A DNA stretch of 64,000 bases from Shewanella sp. Choline-02u-19 (GCF_002836205.1 NZ_PJBE01000012.1:744001-808000), one strand, 5' to 3'. Shown: positions 41,198-51,322, counted from the first letter of the stretch. Notes: generated by a model not told the origin, from the letters alone. Numbers and translations: made by a program.

Positions 41198-43189
41198 ATG
41201 TCATCTCGTAAAGAACTCGCTAACGCAATCCGTGCATTAACCATGGATGCCGTTCAAAAAGCCAATTCTGGTCACCCAGGTGCACCAATGGGGATGGCTG
41301 ACATCGCTGAAGTGCTATGGAATGATTTCCTTAAGCACAACCCAAACAACCCTGAGTGGGTTGATCGTGACCGTTTTGTATTATCAAATGGTCATGGCTC
41401 TATGCTTATATACTCTTTGCTGCACCTTACGGGTTACGCATTGCCAATTGAAGAGTTGAAAAACTTCCGTCAGTTGCATTCTAAAACACCGGGTCACCCT
41501 GAATATGGTTACACTCCAGGTGTTGAAACAACGACTGGCCCATTAGGCGCTGGTATTAGTAACGCGGTTGGTATGGCGATTGCTGAAAAGACATTGGCTG
41601 CACAGTTCAACCAGCCAGGTCACGATATTGTTGATCACTTCACATACTGCTTCTTAGGTGATGGTTGTTTGATGGAAGGTATCTCTCATGAAGCATGTTC
41701 ATTAGCAGGAACGTTAGGTCTTGGTAAGCTTGTGGCTTTCTGGGATGACAACGGTATCTCTATTGATGGCCATGTTGAAGGTTGGTTTACCGATGATACA
41801 CCTAAGCGTTTCGAAGCTTACGGCTGGCATGTTATTGCTGACGTAGATGGCCACGATAGCAATGCTATCCGCGCGGCAATCGAAGCTGCTAAGGCTGTCA
41901 CTGACAAGCCAACAATGATCTGTTGCAAAACCACCATCGGTTTTGGTTCGCCAAACAAATCTGGCAGCCATGACTGCCACGGCGCACCACTGGGTGACGC
42001 TGAAATTGCAGCTGCACGTGAGTTCCTTGGTTGGGATCACGCTGCATTTGAAATTCCTGAAACCGTTTATGAAGGTTGGGATGCTAAAGATTCTGGCGCT
42101 TCAAACGAAGCAAGCTGGAACGAGAAGTTTGCAGCTTATACTGCTGCTTTCCCTGAGCTAGCTGCTGAATATAAGCGTCGTGTTATCACGGGCGAACTTC
42201 CTGCAGAATTTGAAGAAAAGGCAAACGCCTTTATTCAAGAGTCTCAAGATAAAGCGGAAGGCATTGCCAGCCGTAAAGCATCACAAAACGCGATTGGCTT
42301 TTTCGGTGCTATGTTACCTGAACTACTTGGCGGCTCTGCTGACCTTGCCGGTTCTAACTTAACGCTATGGTCTGGTTCTAAAGGTATTCAAGACGATGCA
42401 GCCGGTAACTACATCTACTACGGTGTACGTGAATTCGGTATGAGCGGCATTATGAATGGTGCATCACTGCATGGTGGTTTCATCAACTACGGCGCAACGT
42501 TCATGATGTTTATGGAATATGCACGTAACGCAGTCCGTATGTCTGCCTTGATGGGCATTCAGAACATCTTCGTTTATACCCATGACTCTATCGGTCAAGG
42601 TGAAGATGGTCCAACTCATCAGCCAGTTGAGCAACTTGCTAACTTGCGTATGACACCTAACATGACGGTATGGCGTCCATGTGATGCAGCAGAAACAGCT
42701 GTCTCTTGGAAGAGTGCTATTGAGCGTCGTGATGCTCCAACATCACTCATCTTTAGTCGCCAAGGTCTGAAAGCACAAGCACGCAGCGCTGAGCAATTAG
42801 CTAACGTGGCTAAAGGTGGTTATGTACTGAGTGATTGTGCTGGTACGCCAGACTTAATCCTTATTGCTACCGGCAGCGAAGTTCAGTTAGCAATGGATTC
42901 AGCTGCGGCGCTTACAGAACAAGGTCAGAAAGTACGTGTTGTTTCTATGCCTTCGACTAACGAGTTCGACAAGCAAGATGCTGCTTATAAAGAGTCAGTA
43001 TTGCCAAGCAGCGTGACTAAGCGTGTGGCTATTGAAGCCGCTCACGTTGATTTCTGGCATAAGTATGTTGGTTTCAACGGCGCTATTGTTGGTATGACAA
43101 CCTTTGGTGAGTCAGCCCCTGGTGGAGACTTGCTGAAGCACTTCGGCTTTACAGTAGAGAATGTTGTAGCAACCGTTAACGGTCTATAA
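41198..43189 (+). CDS. tkt: Transketolase
   Basis: A 663-residue thiamine-diphosphate enzyme of the pentose phosphate pathway. GDGCLMEGISHEACSLAG with a following DNN is the TPP-binding motif; other family parts are TTGPLGAGISNAVGMA, HDSIGQGEDGPTHQPVE and RQGL. AGGAGAGAGC precedes the ATG. It starts the tkt-epd-pgk-fba cluster. The gap to epd is 163 bp, with hairpins at 43229-43252 and 43284-43309, so it may be partly separate in expression. Confidence 0.97.
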   Translation: MSSRKELANAIRALTMDAVQKANSGHPGAPMGMADIAEVLWNDFLKHNPNNPEWVDRDRFVLSNGHGSMLIYSLLHLTGYALPIEELKNFRQLHSKTPGHPEYGYTPGVETTTGPLGAGISNAVGMAIAEKTLAAQFNQPGHDIVDHFTYCFLGDGCLMEGISHEACSLAGTLGLGKLVAFWDDNGISIDGHVEGWFTDDTPKRFEAYGWHVIADVDGHDSNAIRAAIEAAKAVTDKPTMICCKTTIGFGSPNKSGSHDCHGAPLGDAEIAAAREFLGWDHAAFEIPETVYEGWDAKDSGASNEASWNEKFAAYTAAFPELAAEYKRRVITGELPAEFEEKANAFIQESQDKAEGIASRKASQNAIGFFGAMLPELLGGSADLAGSNLTLWSGSKGIQDDAAGNYIYYGVREFGMSGIMNGASLHGGFINYGATFMMFMEYARNAVRMSALMGIQNIFVYTHDSIGQGEDGPTHQPVEQLANLRMTPNMTVWRPCDAAETAVSWKSAIERRDAPTSLIFSRQGLKAQARSAEQLANVAKGGYVLSDCAGTPDLILIATGSEVQLAMDSAAALTEQGQKVRVVSMPSTNEFDKQDAAYKESVLPSSVTKRVAIEAAHVDFWHKYVGFNGAIVGMTTFGESAPGGDLLKHFGFTVENVVATVNGL

Positions 43190-43228
43190 TTTGCTTTAGC
43201 TTTAGCAATAAAGCTAATGATGCACAGG

Positions 43229-43252
43229 CAAACTAGCCATTAGGTTAGTTTG
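43229..43252 (+). other. Intercistronic hairpin tkt-epd (1)
   Basis: CAAACTA and TAGTTTG enclose a 10-nt loop 40 bp after the tkt stop; no T-tract follows. Confidence 0.4.
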
Positions 43253-43283
43253 TCGATTGCGTCTATTGATGCTCTATGATACT

Positions 43284-43309
43284 ACGGCTTACCAATTGCG
43301 GTAGGCCGT
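43284..43309 (+). other. Intercistronic hairpin tkt-epd (2)
   Basis: ACGGCTTACC and GGTAGGCCGT (one G-T pair) around a 6-nt loop, followed by TGTTG. It may be a weak terminator or processing site. Confidence 0.45.
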
Positions 43310-43352
43310 TGTTGTATCAAGAAATCAGCCAGTAACAAAGGTAAAATAGTTA

Positions 43353-44381
43353 ATGATAAGAGTCGCTATTAATGGTTACGGCCGTATCGGGCGTTCAATT
43401 CTTCGTGCGGTCTACGAGTCTGAAAAACGCGATCGAATTCAAATCGTGGCGATTAATGAGTTGGCAAAGCCTGAAGCGATGCTGCACTTAACCCAGTACG
43501 ACACTACCCATGGACGTTTTCACACCCAAGTTAAATTACATGATCAACATATGATCATTGGTGATGATGCTATTAAGCTGTTACATGAACCCAACCCTGA
43601 AAACTTGCCTTGGCAAGAGATGGGCATTGATATTGTGTTTGAAGCTACCGGAGTGATTAACGACAGGCAAGCTTGCGAGGCGCACATTAAAGCGGGTGCG
43701 AGACAAGTCCTTATTAGCAACCCATCATCAAGTGATGTGGATGCCACCATTGTCTATGGCGTGAATCATGATCTGCTAAGAGCTGAACATACCATAGTAT
43801 CGAACGCTTCCTGCACCACCAATTGTATTGTGCCAGTGATTGATGTACTCGATAAACATTTTCAAGTAAAAAGTGGTGCTATTACCACTATCCACTCAGC
43901 GATGAATGATCAGCAAGTGATCGATGCTTATCATGATGATCTGCGTCGAACCCGCGCCGCCGGACAATCGATTATTCCCGTCGATACTAAATTGGCCCGT
44001 GGTATTGAGCGCATCTTGCCTCACATGAAAAATAAGTTTGAAGCCATCTCAGTACGTGTTCCAACCATTAATGTTACCGCTATCGACCTTTCCGTTACGC
44101 TCAATAAGCGCGTCGATATCGAACAAGTTAACAAGGTACTTAAACAGGCTACCGAAGGTTCGTACTCTGGGGTTGTTGGCTACACTAATGAACCATTAGT
44201 GTCGTGTGATTTTAACCATGACCCACGTTCAAGCATTGTCGATGGTACGCAAACTCGCGTTAGCGATGGTCATCTGGTGAAGTTATTACTTTGGTGTGAT
44301 AACGAATGGGGCTTTGCTAATCGCATGCTCGATACCAGTTTAGAGATGATCAGCGCAGTACGCGCTGCCAAAAACGTTTAG
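43353..44381 (+). CDS. epd: Erythrose-4-phosphate dehydrogenase
   Basis: A 342-residue member of the GAPDH family. NGYGRIGRSILRAVYES binds NAD; SNASCTTNC holds the catalytic cysteine and HSAMNDQQVIDAYH is the Epd version of the region where GAPDH has HSYT. The Epd subgroup oxidises erythrose 4-phosphate to 4-phosphoerythronate for pyridoxal phosphate synthesis. Its place between tkt and pgk matches many gammaproteobacteria and helps separate it from gapA. Confidence 0.94.
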   Translation: MIRVAINGYGRIGRSILRAVYESEKRDRIQIVAINELAKPEAMLHLTQYDTTHGRFHTQVKLHDQHMIIGDDAIKLLHEPNPENLPWQEMGIDIVFEATGVINDRQACEAHIKAGARQVLISNPSSSDVDATIVYGVNHDLLRAEHTIVSNASCTTNCIVPVIDVLDKHFQVKSGAITTIHSAMNDQQVIDAYHDDLRRTRAAGQSIIPVDTKLARGIERILPHMKNKFEAISVRVPTINVTAIDLSVTLNKRVDIEQVNKVLKQATEGSYSGVVGYTNEPLVSCDFNHDPRSSIVDGTQTRVSDGHLVKLLLWCDNEWGFANRMLDTSLEMISAVRAAKNV

Positions 44382-44488
44382 GCTAAGATATTTGTTTGCT
44401 GACTCGGTGTTCCGTCCCGCGTCGTCAACATCCAGTTTTGTTTTTACTTTAATTTTTAACTTTAACTTAAATCGTAAGGAAGCATGAA

Positions 44489-45664
44489 ATGGCGATTCTT
44501 AATATGCAAGACATAGACCTTCAAGGTAAGCGTGTGCTTATTCGTGAAGATCTCAACGTGCCTGTAAGTGACGGTGTGGTAACAAGTGATGCGCGTCTAC
44601 GTGCATCGCTGCCAACCATTAAGCTTGCGCTTGAAAAGGGTGCTGCTGTGATGGTGATGTCTCACCTTGGACGTCCAACTGAAGGTGAGTTTAACGCTGA
44701 GTTTTCAATGCAGCCAGTGGTTAATTACTTAACAAAAGCGCTAGATTGTCCGGTTAGCCTAGCCAGTGATTACCTTGATGGTGTTGACGCTGCAGTCGGT
44801 GAAGTGGTTGTTTTTGAAAACGTTCGTTTCAACGTTGGCGAGAAGAAAAACGACGAAGCATTAGCTAAGAAAATGGCGGCCCTTTGTGATGTATACGTTA
44901 TGGATGCTTTTGGCACCGCGCATAGAGCACAAGCATCGACTCACGGTGTTGGTTTACATGCTCCCATTGCATGTGCTGGCCCTTTACTCGCGGGTGAGCT
45001 TACTGCCTTAGGCAAAGCACTTGATAACCCAGCGCGCCCAATGGTGGCGATTGTGGGTGGTTCAAAGGTGTCAACTAAGCTGACGGTACTAGAAAGCTTA
45101 TCAACTAAAGTTGATCAGCTCGTTGTGGGTGGCGGTATTGCTAATACTTTCGTTGCTGCAGCCGGTCATAAAGTGGGTAAGTCCCTATACGAAGCTAACT
45201 TGATTGATGAAGCTAAGCGCTTAGTGGCTAACGCCCAAAGCCGTGGCGGTGACATTCCAGTGCCGACTGATGTGGTCGTTGCAAGTGAGTTCAGCCCGAC
45301 AGCAACAGCGACACTTAAAGATGTTAGCGAAGTGCTAGATACCGATATGATTTTTGATATTGGTCCAGATAGCGCAGCGGCGTTAGCTGAAATTATCAAA
45401 AATGCGGGCACGGTTGTTTGGAATGGCCCGGTGGGCGTGTTTGAATTTGACCAATTCGGTGAAGGCACTAAGCGTATCGCTCAAGCGATTGCTGAATCTA
45501 ATGCCTTCTCTATCGCCGGTGGTGGCGATACTTTAGCGGCCGTTGATAAGTATGGTATCGCAGATAAAGTGTCTTATATCTCAACCGGTGGCGGTGCTTT
45601 CCTTGAGTTTTTAGAAGGCAAAGAACTTCCTGCTGTGGCAATGCTAGAGAGCCGTGGTAAGTAA
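44489..45664 (+). CDS. pgk: Phosphoglycerate kinase
   Basis: A 391-residue glycolytic kinase. Motifs: KRVLIREDLNVPV, VMSHLGRPTEGEF, DAFGTAHRAQAS and the ATP-site region GGGDTLAAVDKYG near the end. Length and order match bacterial PGK. AAGGAAGC precedes the ATG. Located between epd and fba. Confidence 0.97.
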   Translation: MAILNMQDIDLQGKRVLIREDLNVPVSDGVVTSDARLRASLPTIKLALEKGAAVMVMSHLGRPTEGEFNAEFSMQPVVNYLTKALDCPVSLASDYLDGVDAAVGEVVVFENVRFNVGEKKNDEALAKKMAALCDVYVMDAFGTAHRAQASTHGVGLHAPIACAGPLLAGELTALGKALDNPARPMVAIVGGSKVSTKLTVLESLSTKVDQLVVGGGIANTFVAAAGHKVGKSLYEANLIDEAKRLVANAQSRGGDIPVPTDVVVASEFSPTATATLKDVSEVLDTDMIFDIGPDSAAALAEIIKNAGTVVWNGPVGVFEFDQFGEGTKRIAQAIAESNAFSIAGGGDTLAAVDKYGIADKVSYISTGGGAFLEFLEGKELPAVAMLESRGK

Positions 45665-45897
45665 GAAAACACAGTTTTTGTTAGATGGGTTACTGGTAGG
45701 GGTTTTAATCGATTTTAGTCGAGAGTAAACTAGCCGCCAGTAATGCTGTCATCAAAATCAGCAATATAAAAACTATAATAAATACCAGTAACCGCAGTTG
45801 AGTTTAAAGCAAGAATGCTGATGACTTAATCGCATAAAAATCAATCCAAACGATAGCGACCTCGGTGAGTCAAATCACCCTATTATTGGAGTAAAAA

Positions 45898-46962
45898 ATG
45901 GCTTTAATTTCCCTACGTCAAATGTTAGATCACGCAGCAGAGCATGGATATGGCGTACCTGCGTTTAATGTTAACAACTTAGAACAGATGCGTGCAATCA
46001 TGCAAGCAGCTGAAGCGACAGACAGCCCTGTTATTGTTCAGGCGTCAGCGGGAGCACGTAAGTATGCTCGTCCGCAGTTCCTTAAATATCTAATGGCTGC
46101 AGCACTTGAGCAGTACCCAGATATCCCTGTCTGTATTCACCAAGATCATGGTACCGATCCTGATATTTGTCAGCGTTCAATCCAATTGGGTATGTCATCT
46201 GTAATGATGGACGGTTCTTTGATGGCGGATGGTAAAACACCTGCATCTTACGATTACAACGTTGACGTGACTCGCCGTACCGTGGCATTTGCACACGCAT
46301 GTGGTGTTTCTGTTGAAGGTGAAATCGGTTGTCTAGGTAGCTTAGAAACCGGTGAAGCTGGCGAAGAAGATGGTATTGGCGCTGTGGGTATCTTAAGCAT
46401 GGATCAAATGCTAACGACACCTGAAGAAGCGGCTCGTTTTGTTGCTGACACTCACGTAGATGCACTCGCTATCGCGATTGGTACTAGCCATGGTGCATAC
46501 AAGTTTAGCCGTAAACCTACCGGTGACGTGCTACGTATTGACCGTATCAAAGAGATCCATGCACGTATTCCCAATACTCACCTAGTGATGCACGGTTCAT
46601 CTTCAGTGCCACAAGAATGGTTAGAAATTATTAACCAATATGGTGGTGCTATTCCTGAAACTTACGGCGTACCGCTAGAAGAGATCGTTGAAGGTATCAA
46701 GCACGGCGTACGTAAAGTTAATATCGATACTGATTTGCGTCTAGCATCAACGGGCGCAGTACGTAAGTTCCTTGCTGAAAACCCAACAGAATTTGATCCA
46801 CGTAAATTCTTGAAGGCGTCTATGGAAGCAATGGCAGACATCTGTACTACTCGTTACGAAGCCTTTGGTTGTGCTGGTATGGGCTCTAAGATCAAGCCTA
46901 AGTCGCTGCAAGCGATGTATAAAGCTTATCAGTCTGGCGAACTTGATCCGCAGATTAAGTAA
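45898..46962 (+). CDS. fba: Class II fructose-bisphosphate aldolase
   Basis: A 354-residue zinc aldolase. VCIHQDHGTD holds metal ligands; VSVEGEIGCLGSLETG, GTSHGAYKF and VMHGSSSVP complete the active site. The sequence type is class IIB (Calvin-cycle subtype), as in Shewanella and Vibrio. GGAG lies 8 bp before the ATG. The gap of 233 bp to pgk is long enough for its own promoter. A strong terminator follows. Confidence 0.95.
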   Translation: MALISLRQMLDHAAEHGYGVPAFNVNNLEQMRAIMQAAEATDSPVIVQASAGARKYARPQFLKYLMAAALEQYPDIPVCIHQDHGTDPDICQRSIQLGMSSVMMDGSLMADGKTPASYDYNVDVTRRTVAFAHACGVSVEGEIGCLGSLETGEAGEEDGIGAVGILSMDQMLTTPEEAARFVADTHVDALAIAIGTSHGAYKFSRKPTGDVLRIDRIKEIHARIPNTHLVMHGSSSVPQEWLEIINQYGGAIPETYGVPLEEIVEGIKHGVRKVNIDTDLRLASTGAVRKFLAENPTEFDPRKFLKASMEAMADICTTRYEAFGCAGMGSKIKPKSLQAMYKAYQSGELDPQIK

Positions 46963-47000
46963 GCATTACTGCTAATGGCGCTTAAATAAGCGTCTTAGAT

Positions 47001-47031
47001 AAAAATACCTGCCTAGTGCAGGTATTTTTTT
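47001..47031 (+). terminator. Intrinsic terminator of fba
   Basis: AAAAATACCTGC and GCAGGTATTTTT with a 5-nt loop and extra T residues, 39 bp after the stop. Confidence 0.92.
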
Positions 47032-47412
47032 ATCAAAAAGAGGTGATATCTGCCATTGTCGCAGCCCAATTTGAACTTCTTTAGCATCAATACTTATTGA
47101 GCTGAAACTCAGCCGATAATTCGGTATTGTCAGCAGATGAGGACTGATAAATTGGTGTTTCACATGGCTAATTTATCTGTTCTGGGGTTAAAACGGTTTG
47201 TGGCTGTCAGCAATAATACAGTCCCTAAGTTGTTTGGATAAATATAAGAATATTTCAGTGTTTGATTTTTAAAATCGCTGAGTGCAGATTCTAGCAATCT
47301 AGATTGAGTGATAAAACAGTTAGATAATGATGCGGTAGGTTTTCAATTTACAGCGCTAAATGTTAATATCGCGGCGAATTTTAGGGTATTGAGTGAACGG
47401 AGTGGTTACAAA
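47032..47412. other. Intergenic region upstream of the DUF481 gene
   Basis: 380 bp without a gene. Open frames in it have no ribosome binding site. The frame that joins the DUF481 gene opens at 47308 but includes no conserved sequence before 47413. Confidence 0.5.
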
Positions 47413-48153
47413 ATGAAAACATTACTAACGGCAATGGCTGTCGTCATGGCGGCTCCTTTTGCTGCACATGCTGGGGCTGACTTTGTAGAAGGCGATAAGA
47501 CCTTCGCTGGTGAAGCTGAATTAGGCGCGACGTTAACAACGGGTAATACTGATACTTCATCAGTAAAAGCGCGTTTAAAGTTGATGCAAGAGCTTGGTAA
47601 TTGGGAAAACCAATACCTATTTGAAGGCCTTTATAAAGAAGATACCAGTGAAGTGACGGCTAAACGTTATTACGCTGGCGTTCAAGGTGATTATAAGTTC
47701 GATGAAAAGAACTATATGTATATCACCGGTAATTATGAAGTTGACCCTTTTACGGGTTATGATTTCAAAGCCATTGCTTCTACTGGTTACGGTCATAAAT
47801 TTATCGACAGTGGCAATATGTACCTTAGTGCTGAAGTCGGTCCTGGTTACATTTATAAGCAGCTTGATGACGAGCAGTCGGCCTTACTGGGTTACGATAA
47901 TGAAGATAGCGTAGTGGCACACGGTGCAATGAACTTTAGCTACGATATTAGTGAAACCTCTAAGTTTAGTCAGCAATTTATTGCTGATTATGGCGATAGC
48001 TTAGAAGGACGTTCAGAAACAGCGATTACAGCGAACGTTATTGGCGCATTAGCAATGAAATTTGCGGTTATTGTTCGATATAACAGCGAGCCGTTAGACG
48101 ATAAGAAAAGCACAGATACCGAAACAAACATGACATTGTTATACGCTTTCTAG
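47413..48153 (+). CDS. DUF481 outer-membrane beta-barrel protein
   Basis: A 246-residue protein with a signal peptide (TAMAVVMAAPFAAHA) and a DUF481 barrel: GEAELGATLTTGNTDTSSVKA, RYYAGVQGDYKFDEKNY, VGPGYIYKQ and a C-terminal LLYAF (aromatic end needed for insertion by Bam). Homologues such as E. coli YdiY are outer-membrane proteins of unknown role, some induced by acid. GGAGTGG precedes the ATG at 47413. A terminator follows. Confidence 0.9.
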   Translation: MKTLLTAMAVVMAAPFAAHAGADFVEGDKTFAGEAELGATLTTGNTDTSSVKARLKLMQELGNWENQYLFEGLYKEDTSEVTAKRYYAGVQGDYKFDEKNYMYITGNYEVDPFTGYDFKAIASTGYGHKFIDSGNMYLSAEVGPGYIYKQLDDEQSALLGYDNEDSVVAHGAMNFSYDISETSKFSQQFIADYGDSLEGRSETAITANVIGALAMKFAVIVRYNSEPLDDKKSTDTETNMTLLYAF

Positions 48154-48190
48154 TGATAACGCAGTAAATAACGTTTGAGATTTATCTGTT

Positions 48191-48221
48191 AAAAGACACC
48201 TATTCCATAGGTGTCTTTTTT
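48191..48221 (+). terminator. Intrinsic terminator of the DUF481 gene
   Basis: AAAAGACACCTAT and ATAGGTGTCTTTT with a TCC loop and extra T residues. Confidence 0.92.
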
Positions 48222-48448
48222 TATAATGTACTTTTTTGTGTTTACAATGCATAGGTTGTTTGTGCTTGCTTGTATCGTAGTACACCTTCACGCAACAAAA
48301 GTTACAGCTTGTATTAAGTGATTGTGATTGTTAAATAAACTTAGTGTGGTGGAGTTCACGAAAGTGTAATTGACACTCTCCTAGCACTGATTGATCACGG
48401 ACGTAAAGGCCGATAAACAGTAAACTGACAACCATTGAAATTGTCAGA

Positions 48449-49186
48449 GTGGTTAATGTGTTTATAGGTCCAGTCAGATTTGATATTGAGTTAAAGCAGT
48501 TGGTGAACACTGAGACTGCTCAAACGCACCCTTTATCGAATATTGAATTTCTAGTGATGCGTGATTTGATGTCATCTAGAGGTCAAGTCGTATCGACTGA
48601 ATCTTTGTGTTTCAATTTGCTCCCGCTGGTTGTGACGATGCAAGACATCGCACTGGCGATAACGCACATAAAAGCATTCTTAGGCAGTGATACCGCCTCG
48701 ATAATAGAGGTTGTCACTAATCAAGGTTATCTACTGCATACCAAAGCGAAAGTGCAGATGCAGAATAGCCCCTATGAAGCACTGCCGATTAAACAATTCT
48801 CTATGCTTTTGCTGCTTGGTGTCATGCTCGTGGTGTTCTTAGCAACGCATTTTGAAACGACGCCCTGTATCCGCTTTTCCCTACCTGAGAAACTATTACT
48901 CGATGACAAAAAGTCAGTGTTAGTACCGATCTACTCATCAAATGAAGCGCTATTCACCTTTGAAGCACGGTTTAAAAATATCGCAATGAAAATAGAGCGT
49001 TGTAACAAGGTGAGCTGGCATCAAATCTATGTAGCTTCATCCCCAACTGGGAACATGCTTAATTTCGTGATGCAAGATAACGTCGATAAAGGCGAGGCGT
49101 TTAGGAACTTTAAAGTATTGAACATCGAAGGAAACTGGGATTTTATCAACGACTCTTGGCTAAAAACGGCAGGTTTTTGTGAATAG
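48449..49186 (+). CDS. ToxR-like membrane transcription regulator
   Basis: A 245-residue protein. Residues 1-95 form an OmpR-type winged helix (HPLSNIEFLVMRDLMSSRG and ALAITHIKAFLGSDTASIIEVVTNQGYLL). A membrane segment at about 117-133 (FSMLLLLGVMLVVFLAT) leads to a periplasmic domain of about 110 residues with two or three cysteines. This is the ToxR/CadC/TfoS arrangement, in which the sensor domain outside the cytoplasm controls DNA binding. The next gene overlaps by 8 bp and encodes a membrane-anchored periplasmic protein, a layout like toxRS. Target genes unknown. Confidence 0.85.
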   Translation: MVNVFIGPVRFDIELKQLVNTETAQTHPLSNIEFLVMRDLMSSRGQVVSTESLCFNLLPLVVTMQDIALAITHIKAFLGSDTASIIEVVTNQGYLLHTKAKVQMQNSPYEALPIKQFSMLLLLGVMLVVFLATHFETTPCIRFSLPEKLLLDDKKSVLVPIYSSNEALFTFEARFKNIAMKIERCNKVSWHQIYVASSPTGNMLNFVMQDNVDKGEAFRNFKVLNIEGNWDFINDSWLKTAGFCE

Positions 49187-49721
49187 AAGCCTAACCAAAG
49201 CGTTATTTATCGGTTTTAGTTCAACGCCAATACTGGTCACCTTGATCTTTATTCTGGGGCTGTGTATGGCATTGGACTATTTGGTTGAGCCCAATGAAGA
49301 TATTAGTTTGGTCTGTCATTCAGATGTTTATGATGCCAAGCAATCGATGTTCTTATCGGGTGGTTTAAAGTTTGATGTTCATCGAGTGGGTCAACAAATT
49401 GAGTTCCACATTGTCTACACTCATCATGGTAGTGAACAAGCTGAAATGACATCCTATGGTGAGCTTGTACACATTTCAGCCCCCATTTTAACTTATGAAA
49501 TAAGACTACAAGATGCTGATTTAAAGCATGATAAATTTCTAGAAAAGATAAGTGATTATATGGGGGAAACAATTGATATCGTCAAAAAATCTATCAATGA
49601 TGGTGATGAACGTAATGGGCAGCCGTTCTACATTAAAGTGTTAGAGATGGATAAATCTCAGGGTTCTGTCATTATTCAAATCAGTGAACGTAATGCGCTT
49701 TGGGCATGTGAAATACAGTAA
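49179..49721 (+). CDS. Membrane-anchored periplasmic partner of the ToxR-like regulator
   Basis: A 180-residue protein starting at GTG 49179, 8 bp inside the upstream regulator, so translation is likely coupled. One membrane segment (FSSTPILVTLIFILGLCMAL, residues 13-32) is followed by a periplasmic domain of about 145 residues with cysteines near 46 and 177. I do not recognise the family. By position it may modulate the regulator, as ToxS does for ToxR, but sequence similarity to ToxS was not seen. Confidence 0.75.
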   Translation: MNRSLTKALFIGFSSTPILVTLIFILGLCMALDYLVEPNEDISLVCHSDVYDAKQSMFLSGGLKFDVHRVGQQIEFHIVYTHHGSEQAEMTSYGELVHISAPILTYEIRLQDADLKHDKFLEKISDYMGETIDIVKKSINDGDERNGQPFYIKVLEMDKSQGSVIIQISERNALWACEIQ

Positions 49722-49867
49722 TTTGGCATGAACTTTAATGGTGAAGTTTTATTCATTGTTATGATTTTTCTTTTAAAAAATCTAACTGAGTTTAACTTTC
49801 TCGATACGTATTAGACTATAATTATCAGTCCGATGTATTTGTTTTGAAATGCATTTAAAGGATATTT

Positions 49868-51322
49868 GTGGCTAAAGTTAGAGTTAAGCAAGAAGAATCA
49901 CTATCAATTAAATTTCTGCACCAGATGGAAGTCGGCGACAACCGTCGTTTAGATCTGTATTTTTTCCTGCCTAAAGAGATGGGAATTAACTCCCAAAGCT
50001 TGAATGAAGACGACTACTATCATTCTTCTATTACTGGCCGACGTTCATATTACTCATCTGGGTTACACCTGCCGCTAGTGCAAAGTCGTTTTGTGAGTCA
50101 AAAAAAGCGCACGGTAGAGGAGTTCAGACTTTACCTCAATTTATTTGCTTATCAATTTGCAGTTGCCATTGAAACGGACAGTAAAGAACTTTCTCAAGTT
50201 GAAGATTTAGAGCAGTTTTACGTCTCGCTTGAAGAGTTAAGTGAGCAGGTTATTCATCTACTCAAGCGTTTTAGGCGAAATGAACCCAGTGATGAAAAGT
50301 GGAAGTCTTATTTCGAAAATGCCGATAATTATTTGTCGTGGTTGTGTGAACAACGGTTATTGAAATTACTGGCTCATGCGCCTAGAAGCAGTGATTTTAA
50401 CGAGATAACGGAAAGTGTCGTGGCCTTGTGTCGAGCGGAATCACAATACCGAGACGCCCATAAATATAACTCCTCTAAGACCATAAAAGATCCCAATCGT
50501 ATCGCTAATAAAATGCACCTACTACGTCGGTTAATACAACAAGGGGTGGTGCTAAAAGAGGAGCTTAAACCGTTAGGGGTAGGCCTTAAAAAGATGACTA
50601 CGGGTATTGCGACGGCGATGGTTATGTTGGTGGTTTCAACATTGATTATAAAAGCCCAAGGTGTATTTAGTGGTTTAACCATTGCCTTAGTGCTCACTCT
50701 TGCAGTGATTTATGGTTTCAGAGAGATCTTTAAAGACGACATTCGTAATGCATTGTGGCGCTTAATACAGCGCGGCCGTCCTCGCTGGAGTCGTTTACTG
50801 CAAGATACCACTAGTAAGTTACCTATTGCTAAGCAACTAATGTGGCTCGACTTTATGCGAAAAAACGAGCTGCCAATTAAGGTTTCCGAGATCTTAAAAA
50901 GGCGCCATAGTCAAAATAAAGTGGATGCAGAGATTTTGCATTACGGTATTCATACTCGAGTATCGGCTAAAGGTTTTTTAGCGGGGTACTCAAGGATCCA
51001 AGAACAGGTCAACTTTAGCTTAGTGCCCTTTGCTCGAAATTTGGAACGTGGTAAAGCAAAAATCTATAAGGAACATGAGGGTAAGATTAGTAATGAATCT
51101 GTGGAGCGGCGATATCAAGTTAACCTTATTCTTGTGTTAAAAGAGGGGCGTGATGAACCTCAGTATGCACGTTATAAGATAACCATGAATCGCTCTACCA
51201 TTATTGAAATCACAGAAAGTGACCTTCCTTCTGGGATGAGAAATATGGATGAAGCACCGTATGAAGATGAGCTGCTAGCACCCGATGCTGCAGCCGAACA
51301 TGCTGAGACTCACCCCAGCTAA
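49868..51322 (+). CDS. Large two-TM protein of unknown function
   Basis: A 484-residue protein from GTG 49868 (AAAGGA 7 bp upstream). The N-terminal 245 residues are soluble and helical with many charged residues. Two membrane segments lie at about 247-265 (TAMVMLVVSTLIIKA) and 270-287 (LTIALVLTLAVIYGF). The C-terminal 195 residues are soluble, basic and beta-rich near the end. The end is acidic (DELLAPDAAAEHAE). I do not recognise a family. It converges with a GGDEF-like gene 17 bp away. Confidence 0.75.
   Translation: MAKVRVKQEESLSIKFLHQMEVGDNRRLDLYFFLPKEMGINSQSLNEDDYYHSSITGRRSYYSSGLHLPLVQSRFVSQKKRTVEEFRLYLNLFAYQFAVAIETDSKELSQVEDLEQFYVSLEELSEQVIHLLKRFRRNEPSDEKWKSYFENADNYLSWLCEQRLLKLLAHAPRSSDFNEITESVVALCRAESQYRDAHKYNSSKTIKDPNRIANKMHLLRRLIQQGVVLKEELKPLGVGLKKMTTGIATAMVMLVVSTLIIKAQGVFSGLTIALVLTLAVIYGFREIFKDDIRNALWRLIQRGRPRWSRLLQDTTSKLPIAKQLMWLDFMRKNELPIKVSEILKRRHSQNKVDAEILHYGIHTRVSAKGFLAGYSRIQEQVNFSLVPFARNLERGKAKIYKEHEGKISNESVERRYQVNLILVLKEGRDEPQYARYKITMNRSTIIEITESDLPSGMRNMDEAPYEDELLAPDAAAEHAETHPS

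Noticed and set aside
40990..41211. A 73-codon open frame upstream of tkt
   Set aside because: No ribosome binding site, overlaps the start of tkt in another frame, and has no conserved pattern.
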